Positions 1 to 5,524 of a stretch of DNA of 25,253 nt are shown here, in pieces. A model generated the notes under the pieces. That model made no database searches and was not told the DNA's origin. It worked only from the letters and a program-made list of their open reading frames with translations. The stretch's first letter is position 1; each line of letters begins with the position of its first letter. A program made the position numbers and the translations under genes. Source of the DNA: Sulfurospirillum sp. UBA6810 (GTDB lineage: Bacteria > Campylobacterota > Campylobacteria > Campylobacterales > Sulfurospirillaceae); contig DKEY01000080.1 in the NCBI GenBank assembly GCA_002469305.1, positions 1 through 25,253 on the forward strand. The letters run 5' to 3'.

Positions 1-120
1 TGATTTTCAAACTTAACGTTCTCAGACAAAGTTGTTAGATTTTCGAGGTAAACATTACCTTGATTTTCAAACTTAACGTTCTCAGGCAAAGTTGTTAGAC
101 TTTCGAGGCAAACATAACCA
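1..120. repeat. 60-bp tandem repeat, two copies
   Basis: Positions 1-60 and 61-120 are the same 60-bp unit with about five mismatches. Each copy encodes one 20-residue unit of the minus-strand repeat protein. The unit probably continues to the left of the window. Such near-identical in-frame units can expand and contract by recombination or slippage. Confidence 0.9.
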
Positions 121-200
121 TAGTGGTTTATAACTATATAACCATCCTCTTTTTTGTACCCATAACCTTTTGCTTCAAGTACGTAGATTAAATTTTTCAT
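1..200 (-). CDS. 20-residue-repeat (leucine-rich-repeat-like) protein, N-terminal part
   Basis: The reading frame opens at an ATG at 200 and stays open to the left edge, so only about the first 66 residues are visible. A GAGGA ribosome site lies a few bases upstream. After about 30 residues (start MKNLIYVLEAKGYGYKK) the protein enters near-identical 20-residue units of the type L-E-x-L-T-T-L-x-E-N-V-K-F-E-N-Q-G-x-V. This spacing of Leu and aliphatic residues resembles irregular leucine-rich-repeat or beta-solenoid proteins common in phage and bacterial accessory regions. A binding role is plausible, but no function can be read from this fragment. It has the same orientation as the early operon at 631-2098, but a plus-strand gene and a long gene-free region separate them. 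Confidence 0.7.
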   Translation of the reverse strand, partial: MKNLIYVLEAKGYGYKKEDGYIVINHYGYVCLESLTTLPENVKFENQGNVYLENLTTLSENVKFEN

Positions 201-236
201 TTTAAATCCTCAATAGAATTTAAGTATCGCGACTAC

Positions 237-482
237 TTACATGTAAACACATCATGCTCACAAGTAAAAAGTCAGGGCAGATACTCAAAGAGTGCTAATC
301 TTTACTGCCCTTATTCATCCGTGGACTACTACCTCCACTTTACATGTAATCACATTTGTATAGCGCGTACCACATGACTTTTTACGCGCAAAGAACTCAG
401 CGGTGTTTTGACGGCAGTCGCCCTACCTTGCTGCACTTTCAGGCAAGTACAGTCAAACCCTTTTTTAAAGTGGAAAGTCCAC
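237..482. ncRNA. Gene-free region dense in inverted repeats; candidate structured RNA or regulatory DNA
   Basis: No credible coding frame lies between the starts at 200 (minus) and 554 (plus). I see these perfect complementary arms: GTAAAAAGTCA (264-274) with its complement at 375-385; AGGGCAG (274-280) with CTGCCCT (305-311), enclosing ACTC/GAGT; GTGGA (321-325) with TCCAC (334-338); GCGCGTA (363-369) with TACGCGC (383-389), which competes with the long-range arm; and GTGGA (470-474) with TCCAC (478-482). TTACATGTAA palindromes sit at 237-246 and 340-349. The stretch is more GC-rich than its surroundings. Read leftward it would be the leader of the repeat protein at 200; read rightward it precedes the SinR-like gene. 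I do not recognise a known RNA family, and DNA-level function (operators, origin, attachment region) is equally possible. Confidence 0.35.
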
Positions 483-487
483 CGACA

Positions 488-515
488 TTCACTCTTATAT
501 CCTTTGTGTTATAAT
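488..515 (+). promoter_or_regulatory. Sigma70-type promoter for the SinR/Cas2-like gene
   Basis: An extended -10 box, TGTTATAAT (TATAAT at 510-515), is preceded at 16-bp spacing by a weak -35 box, TTCACT (488-493). The start codon follows about 38 bp downstream, behind an AAAGGA ribosome site. Boxes seen directly; activity inferred. Confidence 0.55.
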
Positions 516-553
516 TTAATCGCTAAATAAAATTCCACACAAAGGACACAACA

Positions 554-826
554 ATGAAAACCTATTTGGTTACATACGATTTAAATGCTCCAGGGCAAAA
601 TTACAATGCCCTGTACGATGCAATCAAGGCTCAAGGCACTTGGTGGCATTGCCTAGACTCAACATGGATGGTCGCATCTAATTTATCTTCATCACAAATA
701 AGAGATAATCTAATGCCACATATTGACTCTAACGATAAACTTCTCGTTGTCGAACAAGCTAAATTTAATTCAGCTTGGACTGGCTTTGATAAACAATGTT
801 CTGATTGGCTCAAAGCTAACTTATAA
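554..826 (+). CDS. SinR-family / Cas2-like small protein
   Basis: A 90-residue protein with an AAAGGA ribosome site seven bases before its ATG. The pattern Y-L-V-T-Y-D-L-N near residue 4 and W-W-H-C-L-D-S-T-W near residue 30 matches small stand-alone proteins annotated SinR family, which share the ferredoxin-like fold of Cas2 and VapD. The N-terminal YDL aspartate is the position used by Cas2-type nucleases. No cas genes or CRISPR repeats are present, so this is not part of a CRISPR locus. It is the only gene read rightward in the early region and carries its own extended -10 promoter, so it is probably expressed independently, possibly in the lysogen. Its 3' half overlaps a minus-strand frame. 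Biochemical role unknown. Confidence 0.8.
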   Translation: MKTYLVTYDLNAPGQNYNALYDAIKAQGTWWHCLDSTWMVASNLSSSQIRDNLMPHIDSNDKLLVVEQAKFNSAWTGFDKQCSDWLKANL

Positions 827-933
827 TTAGACTCTAAACCTAACACTTTGGTATCCTCTTTTAATTCAAATGGGATACCTTTTATCTTTATAACTGTTCC
901 TTTTGGTATTGTTATAAATTCTTGTGCGTTCAT
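631..933 (-). CDS. Small phage protein of unknown function, 3' half antisense to the SinR-like gene
   Basis: The ATG at 933 has an AAAGGAA ribosome site and follows the preceding operon gene by one base, which supports it as real. The first 35 residues (ITIPKGTVIKIKGIPFELK) look like a small beta-rich domain found at the start of many short phage proteins. The frame runs on to 631 and overlaps the 3' part of the plus-strand gene by 196 bp. The C-terminal half is rich in Ser and Cys and looks less like normal protein, so it may be shaped by the opposite strand. Last gene of the early leftward cluster before the strand change. Function unknown. Confidence 0.55.
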   Translation of the reverse strand: MNAQEFITIPKGTVIKIKGIPFELKEDTKVLGLESNYKLALSQSEHCLSKPVQAELNLACSTTRSLSLESICGIRLSLICDEDKLDATIHVESRQCHQVP

Positions 934-934
934 G

Positions 935-1177
935 CTAGTTTCCTTTTACTCTTTCAATTTCTTTGTTTACATCATCTTCATGAACTGTAAACGCAAATTC
1001 CATAGCTTCAACACTTAGGCTAGAACCTTTACAATAAGGCTCTTTCAATCTAGTGTTTATTTTGTGCAGTTCGTTTATGAGTGCATCTCTATATGCCATC
1101 AGTGAACCAGCTTCTATCTTTACATGTACTCCTGACTCATCCATTATTAAATCTGTTTCGTATGCTGTCTTCTTCAT
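935..1177 (-). CDS. Small early phage protein, unknown function
   Basis: 80 residues with ATG at 1177 behind an AAAGGA site. It lies ten bases after the antirepressor-like gene and one base before the next gene, which places it firmly in the early leftward operon. The protein is charged, with a central helix containing a heptad-like pattern (LINELHKINTRLKEP) and an acidic C terminus. No membrane segment or recognisable motif. Operon position suggests an accessory early function; nothing more specific is supported. Confidence 0.65.
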   Translation of the reverse strand: MKKTAYETDLIMDESGVHVKIEAGSLMAYRDALINELHKINTRLKEPYCKGSSLSVEAMEFAFTVHEDDVNKEIERVKGN

Positions 1178-1187
1178 GGTTTTTCCT

Positions 1188-1871
1188 TTATATTGCTTGT
1201 TTTAAAGTTGAATTTTGTATAATGTGGATAGCTTTTGAAAACTGTACTTTTGGAATGTCTTTATAGCTTCCAACCTCAAAGACTTCCTTAAGTACACGAT
1301 ACAACCCTTGAAATAACTTTCTATCAGTCTCTTTTGTAAGATTATGATTGCTTCTAAGTTCTGCAACTCTTATAGCTATATTTTTTTGTATCTTTTGTTG
1401 TTGTGCGTAGTCTAGCGTTGATGTGTTGCGTAGTTCTTCTACATCTTCTTTGATAGTCTTCACTTCATTTGAGATACCTAAGTAACTATTTGCCATTTCT
1501 GCGATTGCTTTCATTGTAAAAGCTTGTGGTGTAAGTTGTTGCATTTTTCCATTTCTTACAGCAAGAAAAACATCTATAACTTCATCCATGATTTTGTCAG
1601 CTACAACAGTTTCACTTTTTGAGATAACTTTTAATGCTTGTTTTTCATTTAAGTGATAAACTTCAACATCTGCCCCATTTCCAGCTTTTTCAAATGAGCG
1701 ACACGGTGTCGCACCCCCAAAACTTTGGCTATCAATCATTCTAATTATTAGTTTTCTTATATCTCTAGGTCTTGAATATCCCAATCTTTCAGCCAAATCT
1801 GTATCTTTTACTGTCGGCTCACCATTTACTTCTGCTACATTCCATCCGTTTACATGTAAGATTGCACTCAT
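1188..1871 (-). CDS. Rha/BRO-like antirepressor-type protein with C-terminal ORF6C domain
   Basis: 227 residues, ATG at 1871 with an AAAGGAG site. The N-terminal part (about 15-105) has the layout of phage Rha/antirepressor domains: a helix-turn-helix-like segment DTDLAERLGYSRPRDIRKLI, then a YHLNEKQAL strand-helix and a helix ending in IDVFLAVRNG. A linker helix follows. The last 80 residues (LDYAQQQKIQKNIAIRVAEL through FQGLYRVLKEVFEV) match the ORF6C domain that often caps phage antirepressors. The gene overlaps its upstream neighbour by 4 bp. It is transcribed from the perfect-consensus promoter at 2183-2211 and so is controlled by the CI-like repressor. Likely role: antagonising a repressor or regulating early genes. 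Family call is confident; target unknown. Confidence 0.8.
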   Translation of the reverse strand: MSAILHVNGWNVAEVNGEPTVKDTDLAERLGYSRPRDIRKLIIRMIDSQSFGGATPCRSFEKAGNGADVEVYHLNEKQALKVISKSETVVADKIMDEVIDVFLAVRNGKMQQLTPQAFTMKAIAEMANSYLGISNEVKTIKEDVEELRNTSTLDYAQQQKIQKNIAIRVAELRSNHNLTKETDRKLFQGLYRVLKEVFEVGSYKDIPKVQFSKAIHIIQNSTLKQAI

Positions 1872-2098
1872 ATTTGTTCTCCTTTACTTTTATTTTGTAT
1901 GTCTACCCACGCACCAAGTCCAAGTTTCATTAATTTTTTAGCAACTTGCAATGTCATACTATTTGTCCTAAAATGACTGCGGTTAGCTTTTTTTATATTT
2001 TGAAAAGCTTGATAATCGATCTCTTCTTCAATACAAAAAGCTTTTTCATTAAAATATTTATTTTTAATAGTTGCAATATCAACTTGAAAAACTGTCAT
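1868..2098 (-). CDS. First early gene, small protein in the Cro position
   Basis: I place the start at the ATG at 2098 because AAGGAG precedes it; the upstream in-frame codons lack a ribosome site. The 76-residue product is mostly helical and basic, with a segment IKKANRSHFRTNSMTLQVAK that could be a DNA-binding helix pair. It is the first gene of the operon transcribed away from the repressor, the place occupied by cro in lambda. No diagnostic Cro or excisionase motif is visible, so the Cro-like role rests on position. It overlaps the antirepressor-like gene by 4 bp. Confidence 0.6.
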   Translation of the reverse strand: MTVFQVDIATIKNKYFNEKAFCIEEEIDYQAFQNIKKANRSHFRTNSMTLQVAKKLMKLGLGAWVDIQNKSKGEQI

Positions 2099-2163
2099 TA
2101 ATTTCTCCTTTTTCACTAAAATATGATATAATTGCACTAAATGGCTTTAAAAATATGCCGATA

Positions 2164-2190
2164 TTGTATTAGTGTTGATGAAATTATAAT
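2164..2190 (+). promoter_or_regulatory. Rightward repressor-maintenance promoter, candidate
   Basis: TATAAT at 2185-2190 with TTGTAT at 2164-2169, spacing 15, is upstream of the repressor start at 2246. The spacing is short, so this promoter is probably weak or needs activation. Its -10 box shares six of eight bases with the -10 box of the leftward promoter, so the two should exclude each other. Confidence 0.45.
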
Positions 2191-2226
2191 GCAATTATTT
2201 CATCTTGTCAATAGATTTGATGAAAT
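2175..2226. promoter_or_regulatory. Operator cluster, three GATGAAAT half-sites
   Basis: GATGAAAT occurs at 2177-2184 and 2219-2226, and its inverse ATTTCATC at 2197-2204. The two outer copies share the longer string TTGATGAAAT. The half-sites alternate in orientation, forming two dyads with 12 and 14 bases between arms, and they flank or overlap the -35 and -10 boxes of the leftward promoter. This is the expected layout for binding of the adjacent repressor. Sites seen; the binding protein is inferred. Confidence 0.6.
2183..2211 (-). promoter_or_regulatory. Perfect-consensus leftward early promoter
   Basis: On the minus strand TTGACA (complement of 2206-2211) and TATAAT (complement of 2183-2188) are separated by exactly 17 bases. 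Transcription should begin near 2176, giving a leader of about 78 bases before the first early gene. Such an unmodified promoter needs tight repression, which fits the GATGAAAT sites overlapping it. Confidence 0.8.
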
Positions 2227-2245
2227 TTATTTATAGGAGTATATT

Positions 2246-2908
2246 ATGGATGGTGAAGAATTTAGCTTTTTACGACGTTCTAAAGGTCTTACACAACAAT
2301 CTCTAGCTGATTTGATTGGTGTTTCAAAAAGACAAATTGCAAACTTGGAAAGCGGTATTACGCCTGTAAAAGATATTTATGTTGAAATACTTTCTGCTTA
2401 CACACATCCATCTATTAACCAAACAGCAACAGGAAACGGAATAGTTCAAGTAGGTCATGGCTCATCAAATAATGATATAAGTGGATATGGGCAGCCTAGA
2501 AAACAAGACTCCCACTTACTCCAAATACCATACTATAGCGATATACGTTCATCAGCAGGCTTTGGTGCTATAAATGGAAGAGTAGAAGAACCTGAGATGT
2601 TTACACTTCCAAAACACTTATTGCCATCTGCTAGCAAAGAAACAGAAGCTATAAGATGCGCAGGTGATAGCATGAGTCCATCATTGCAAGATGGAGACAT
2701 TATGTTCGTTGACAGAGCCAATACTGATTTACATGATGGTGAGATATATGTTATTAGAGTTGAAGATGAGTTATATGTTAAAAGACTTGTTAGAGTACCT
2801 GGAAAGATAATTGCAAAAAGTGACAACAATTCTTATCCTGATTTTGAGTTGAGCGGTGATAACTTTGAGATTTTGGGAAGAGTAATTTATAGAATGGAGA
2901 GAGTGTGA
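2246..2908 (+). CDS. CI/LexA-type prophage repressor (HTH plus S24 self-cleaving domain)
   Basis: 220 residues; ATG behind AGGAG at seven bases. An XRE-type helix-turn-helix occupies about residues 5-50 (LTQQSLADLIGVSKRQIANLE). A flexible linker at 55-90 is rich in Gly and Asn. The C-terminal S24 peptidase domain has the self-cleavage bond Ala104-Gly105 (in SSAGFGA), the catalytic serine Ser142 in GDSMSP and the catalytic lysine Lys179 in YVKRL. RecA-stimulated cleavage would end repression, so induction by DNA damage is expected. It is divergent from the early operon, with its presumed operators at 2175-2226. The linker carries an N-G-I-V-Q-V-G-H-G motif echoed in the next protein. The stop overlaps the following ATG (TGATG), so the two are coupled. 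Confidence 0.92.
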   Translation: MDGEEFSFLRRSKGLTQQSLADLIGVSKRQIANLESGITPVKDIYVEILSAYTHPSINQTATGNGIVQVGHGSSNNDISGYGQPRKQDSHLLQIPYYSDIRSSAGFGAINGRVEEPEMFTLPKHLLPSASKETEAIRCAGDSMSPSLQDGDIMFVDRANTDLHDGEIYVIRVEDELYVKRLVRVPGKIIAKSDNNSYPDFELSGDNFEILGRVIYRMERV

Positions 2909-3437
2909 TGGGTGTTCAAGATATTAATGGAAAAGATAATATACAAATTATAGGTGATGGTAATACAATCATTTCAAATAAGAAAAAGAAGATTGTACTT
3001 GAACCTATTTATGCAAGAATAAGAAATCAAAAAATGGATTATTTGTGGGGTGCTATATGTTATTTAATAGTTGTGGGAACTGCTATTTATATAAAGAGTA
3101 TAAATACAACTTATATCACACTCCCCATCGCTGGAGTAGGAACTTTTATTTATCTTTTTGTTTTGCCATACAAATATCCTTTTATGCTTGTTGAAATTTT
3201 TGAAGATAGATTAACTTATACAAATATGTTTTTTCAAAAAAAACTGTATATTATTCTGAAATAAAAAGATATGGATATGAAAATAAAATGTTCAAATATA
3301 AAACATCTTTATCGCAAACAAAATTTAAAGATATATGGCTATATAATAATGAAAAAGCTCAATTTATCTATGACACAATCACCAGATATAGTATTTCTAC
3401 TGACACACTTTTAGCATCAACAGAAGATATACATTAA
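2908..3437 (+). pseudogene. Two-TM membrane protein with cytoplasmic beta domain, frameshifted at an A8 tract
   Basis: ATG at 2908 overlaps the repressor stop (TGATG). The zero frame ends at 3264, but reading on in the -1 frame from the eight-A tract at 3236-3243 gives a smooth continuation (TVYYSEIKRYGYENKMFKYK...) to a TAA at 3435-3437. That makes about 176 residues in place of 118. Layout: an N-terminal hairpin-like motif DNIQIIGDGNTIIS (10-23), a basic stretch, two membrane helices (about 45-62 and 68-87), then a beta-rich tail like the 2TM plus PH-like architecture of small phage and bacterial membrane proteins. Co-translation with the repressor suggests a lysogeny function such as superinfection exclusion. 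The break may be a mutation, a sequencing error, phase variation or programmed -1 slippage. Confidence 0.7.
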
Positions 3438-3480
3438 ATACCAAACTTTAAGCCTACTTTTGAGATAATTTTTATTCTTG

Positions 3481-3509
3481 TTGATTATGGATTGTGGAAA
3501 ATCTAAAAT
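3481..3509 (+). promoter_or_regulatory. Candidate promoter for the zinc-ribbon membrane gene
   Basis: TTGATT (3481-3486) and TAAAAT (3504-3509) are 17 bases apart and end 18 bases before the ATG at 3528. The leader would be very short but still contains the AAGGAA site. Confidence 0.45.
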
Positions 3510-3527
3510 TTATTCAAGGAAAGCACT

Positions 3528-3857
3528 ATGGCACTAATCAAATGTCCAGAATGTAGTAAAGATGTGAGTGACACTACTTATAAGTGTAACAACTGTGGTT
3601 TTATACTAAATAAACCAAAAAGAGGTGTTACTGGTAAAATATTTAAAGCACTATTTATTGTGTTTAATTTCCTTATGATTATTTCATTCATATCATTGTA
3701 TTATGGACTTAGCCAGGCAGACCCTCAGGCTTCAGAATCAGGCGCTACAGCAGTAGCAGGTGTTGCTGGAACTGGAACGCTAATATTCATATGGATTGCT
3801 TTGGGATTACCCCTAGGAATTATGAATTATATTACAAGACCAAAGGCATATGAATAA
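3528..3857 (+). CDS. Zinc-ribbon protein with two membrane helices
   Basis: 109 residues, ATG after AAGGAAAG. Residues 5-24 form a short zinc ribbon with Cys6, Cys9, Cys20 and Cys23 (CPEC...CNNC). Two hydrophobic helices follow at about 40-62 and 78-100, separated by a polar Gly/Ala/Ser loop. This zinc-ribbon plus TM arrangement recurs in small bacterial and prophage proteins whose functions are mostly unknown. It sits among genes likely expressed from the lysogen, between the repressor unit and the late-operon end, where phages usually carry cargo (moron) genes. Its stop overlaps the next start by 8 bp. Superinfection exclusion is one possibility, not supported beyond context. Confidence 0.75.
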   Translation: MALIKCPECSKDVSDTTYKCNNCGFILNKPKRGVTGKIFKALFIVFNFLMIISFISLYYGLSQADPQASESGATAVAGVAGTGTLIFIWIALGLPLGIMNYITRPKAYE

Positions 3858-4043
3858 AATTTTTATAGCTTTATTTATACTTCTTACCTATAACACTTTC
3901 TCAGCGGATAAAATCTACCCTACGATAATAGTGGATTTGGACACTTTTTTAATCCAAGACTTTTAGAGATATGGAGTGAACTTAGTAAGATAGCAAACTT
4001 GTTAGAAAAAGGCTTAGATGAGAAATCGAAAGATAAAATTTAA
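3850..4043 (+). pseudogene. Small exported protein, frameshifted at a CCC run
   Basis: ATG at 3850 overlaps the previous stop. The first 19 residues (MNKIFIALFILLTYNTFSA) form a clear signal peptide. The zero frame ends after about 38 residues. From the CCC at 3918-3920 the -1 frame reads YDNSGFGHFFNPRLLEIW and on to a TAA at 4041-4043. That gives about 64 residues with a mature helical tail, more protein-like than the zero-frame end. A single missing C would explain it. As this is the second 1-base loss in a homopolymer within 700 bp, sequencing error, decay and phase variation all remain open. Function unknown; secreted or periplasmic if translated. Confidence 0.5.
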
Positions 4044-4056
4044 ATCAGATTCTGAT
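4044..4056. terminator. Short dyad between convergent transcripts
   Basis: ATCAGA-T-TCTGAT lies in the 37-bp gap between the rightward lysogeny genes and the end of the leftward late operon. The loop is too tight for the whole dyad to pair and no long U-run follows on either strand, so this is a weak candidate. Confidence 0.2.
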
Positions 4057-4080
4057 CTTATTTATAGCTCTGCTCACATA

Positions 4081-4911
4081 TTAGCTATATGCTAAAACTA
4101 TATTAAATGGATTGACTACTGTTTCTATAAAATCATTTTGCAATAGAGACATTTGCGCATATAACGGATAGTTTACATCCTTGCTTATAGCTCCTATGTG
4201 GTTAGTTATTGGGCTTATCATAGGGTTAAACATATCTCCACCAGCTGCTAAGTTATTGTAAAACAAACTACCAGCCATACGCTCATATATATCACTCCTT
4301 AATCTATCTGCTTTGTTCTTTCTTGCCATGTAGAGTGCAAAAGAAATCATGTATCTTTGTAAGTTGCTAGTGGTTATCAGCGTACCACTGATATAAGAGT
4401 TGCCATTACCATCTGAGGTTATACCAAAGTCTCTTAGGTCGCTAGTAGTAGCACTAAACCCTAGTGAGTTCATCTGGTTTTGTAAGCCTTTTACTCCACT
4501 TATCATCCCAGCTATTGTCGCACCAGCCATGAGTGCGGCTTCTATGTCGTTTATAGCACCATAGCTTTTAGCTGTATTGATAGCATCTAGTGCTTGCATA
4601 CCACTTATCATTCCCATTCCAAAACTTGCCAATGCTCCAGCTGCTTGGATAGCTTTTGAAGTCTTAGCATCTATATAGCCTTGAACTTCTAATGCCTTAG
4701 CTGTCGGTACTATTGCTGCTATTGGTTGCCCTAGTATGCTTGCAAAGTTTGCTTCATATTTTGGTTTAAATTCTACAGCGTTATCAAGCTTATACTCTAT
4801 TAAATCCGTATTGACATAAGGTGCTGCATCGCTCGTAGTTTCCCACTCACTCCACTCACTATATACATCATCGCTAAGTGTTCTTGTTCTTTTTAATATG
4901 TTTATTGCCAT
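4081..4911 (-). CDS. Last gene of the late operon, unknown protein with hydrophobic Gly/Ala-rich core
   Basis: I choose the ATG at 4911 (MAINILKRTRT) because AAGGAG lies seven bases upstream; the longer frame runs into the holin gene. The 276-residue product has a hydrophilic N terminus and a Gly/Ala/Met-rich hydrophobic core at about 85-145 (ASFGMGMISGM, AGATIAGMISGV). A more ordinary soluble C-terminal half contains SDGNGNSYISGT and several Asn- and Tyr-rich segments. The core resembles glycine-zipper or membrane-inserting stretches. It follows the lysis genes directly, so it could be a virion protein, an ejected protein or a lysis accessory. I recognise no family. Confidence 0.7.
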   Translation of the reverse strand: MAINILKRTRTLSDDVYSEWSEWETTSDAAPYVNTDLIEYKLDNAVEFKPKYEANFASILGQPIAAIVPTAKALEVQGYIDAKTSKAIQAAGALASFGMGMISGMQALDAINTAKSYGAINDIEAALMAGATIAGMISGVKGLQNQMNSLGFSATTSDLRDFGITSDGNGNSYISGTLITTSNLQRYMISFALYMARKNKADRLRSDIYERMAGSLFYNNLAAGGDMFNPMISPITNHIGAISKDVNYPLYAQMSLLQNDFIETVVNPFNIVLAYS

Positions 4912-4921
4912 TATAAACTCC

Positions 4922-5524
4922 TTACGCTTTTGATAAAAACTTTCTAGTGCTACTCTTATCAGCAAACCAAAAACCAACTACAACACCGACTATAAAAACT
5001 AAAAGTGCTATCATTGGTTTTATCACATATAACATGATGTCATTTGGATTGATAGTTTCTAATTTTGAGTACATTTCAAACGCTACGATAAATACATAAC
5101 AAGAAAATCCAATACTTCCAGCAGTTACGAGTGGTCTGATTGTTCCTCGTAGTGCATCCATAAAGAGAATATGTAAGTATATAAGAGGTCTAAATGCCTT
5201 TCCTACCCAACTATCATCACTAATCATTTTTAACATGATATCTGTGTTTATTTGACCAGTTACACTAGCTATAAGAGCATTACGACCTTTGCTCTCTTCA
5301 ACATCAGCTTTTAACTCTTCAACTGCAATAGCCCTTTCTGTTATAGATTCTTCAACTTCTATCCTTGCATTTATTTCTGCTATTGCCGCATCACTCGTTG
5401 CTTTTATCTTTTTAAGTTCAAACTCTTGATCACTTTGTTTTTCCTTGTGTTTAAACCATTGATTTACTAAAGAAGTGATTGAGCCTATCAAACCACCGCT
5501 GAGTAAATTAGTTATTAGTTCCAT
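4922..5524 (-). CDS. 3-TM-type phage holin
   Basis: 200 residues, ATG at 5524 after AAAGGA. An amphipathic N terminus (LLSGGLIGSITSLVNQWF) is followed by a charged coiled coil at about 25-85 and then hydrophobic segments at about 108-122, 132-152 and 168-187. This matches the 3TM holin family known from gene transfer agents and many prophages. Holins permeabilise the inner membrane to time lysis. It overlaps the DUF5675 gene by 17 bp, as expected for coordinated lysis genes. The extra membrane protein at 5962 could be a partner or antiholin. Confidence 0.75.
   Translation of the reverse strand: MELITNLLSGGLIGSITSLVNQWFKHKEKQSDQEFELKKIKATSDAAIAEINARIEVEESITERAIAVEELKADVEESKGRNALIASVTGQINTDIMLKMISDDSWVGKAFRPLIYLHILFMDALRGTIRPLVTAGSIGFSCYVFIVAFEMYSKLETINPNDIMLYVIKPMIALLVFIVGVVVGFWFADKSSTRKFLSKA

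Noticed and set aside
1..120. CRISPR-like repeats
   Set aside because: The two units are contiguous with no spacers and encode protein repeats; no cas operon. The Cas2-like gene alone is not evidence for CRISPR.
237..482. tRNA or tmRNA in the gene-free region
   Set aside because: No acceptor stem, no T-loop GGTTCRANTCC-type sequence and no CCA end found on either strand.
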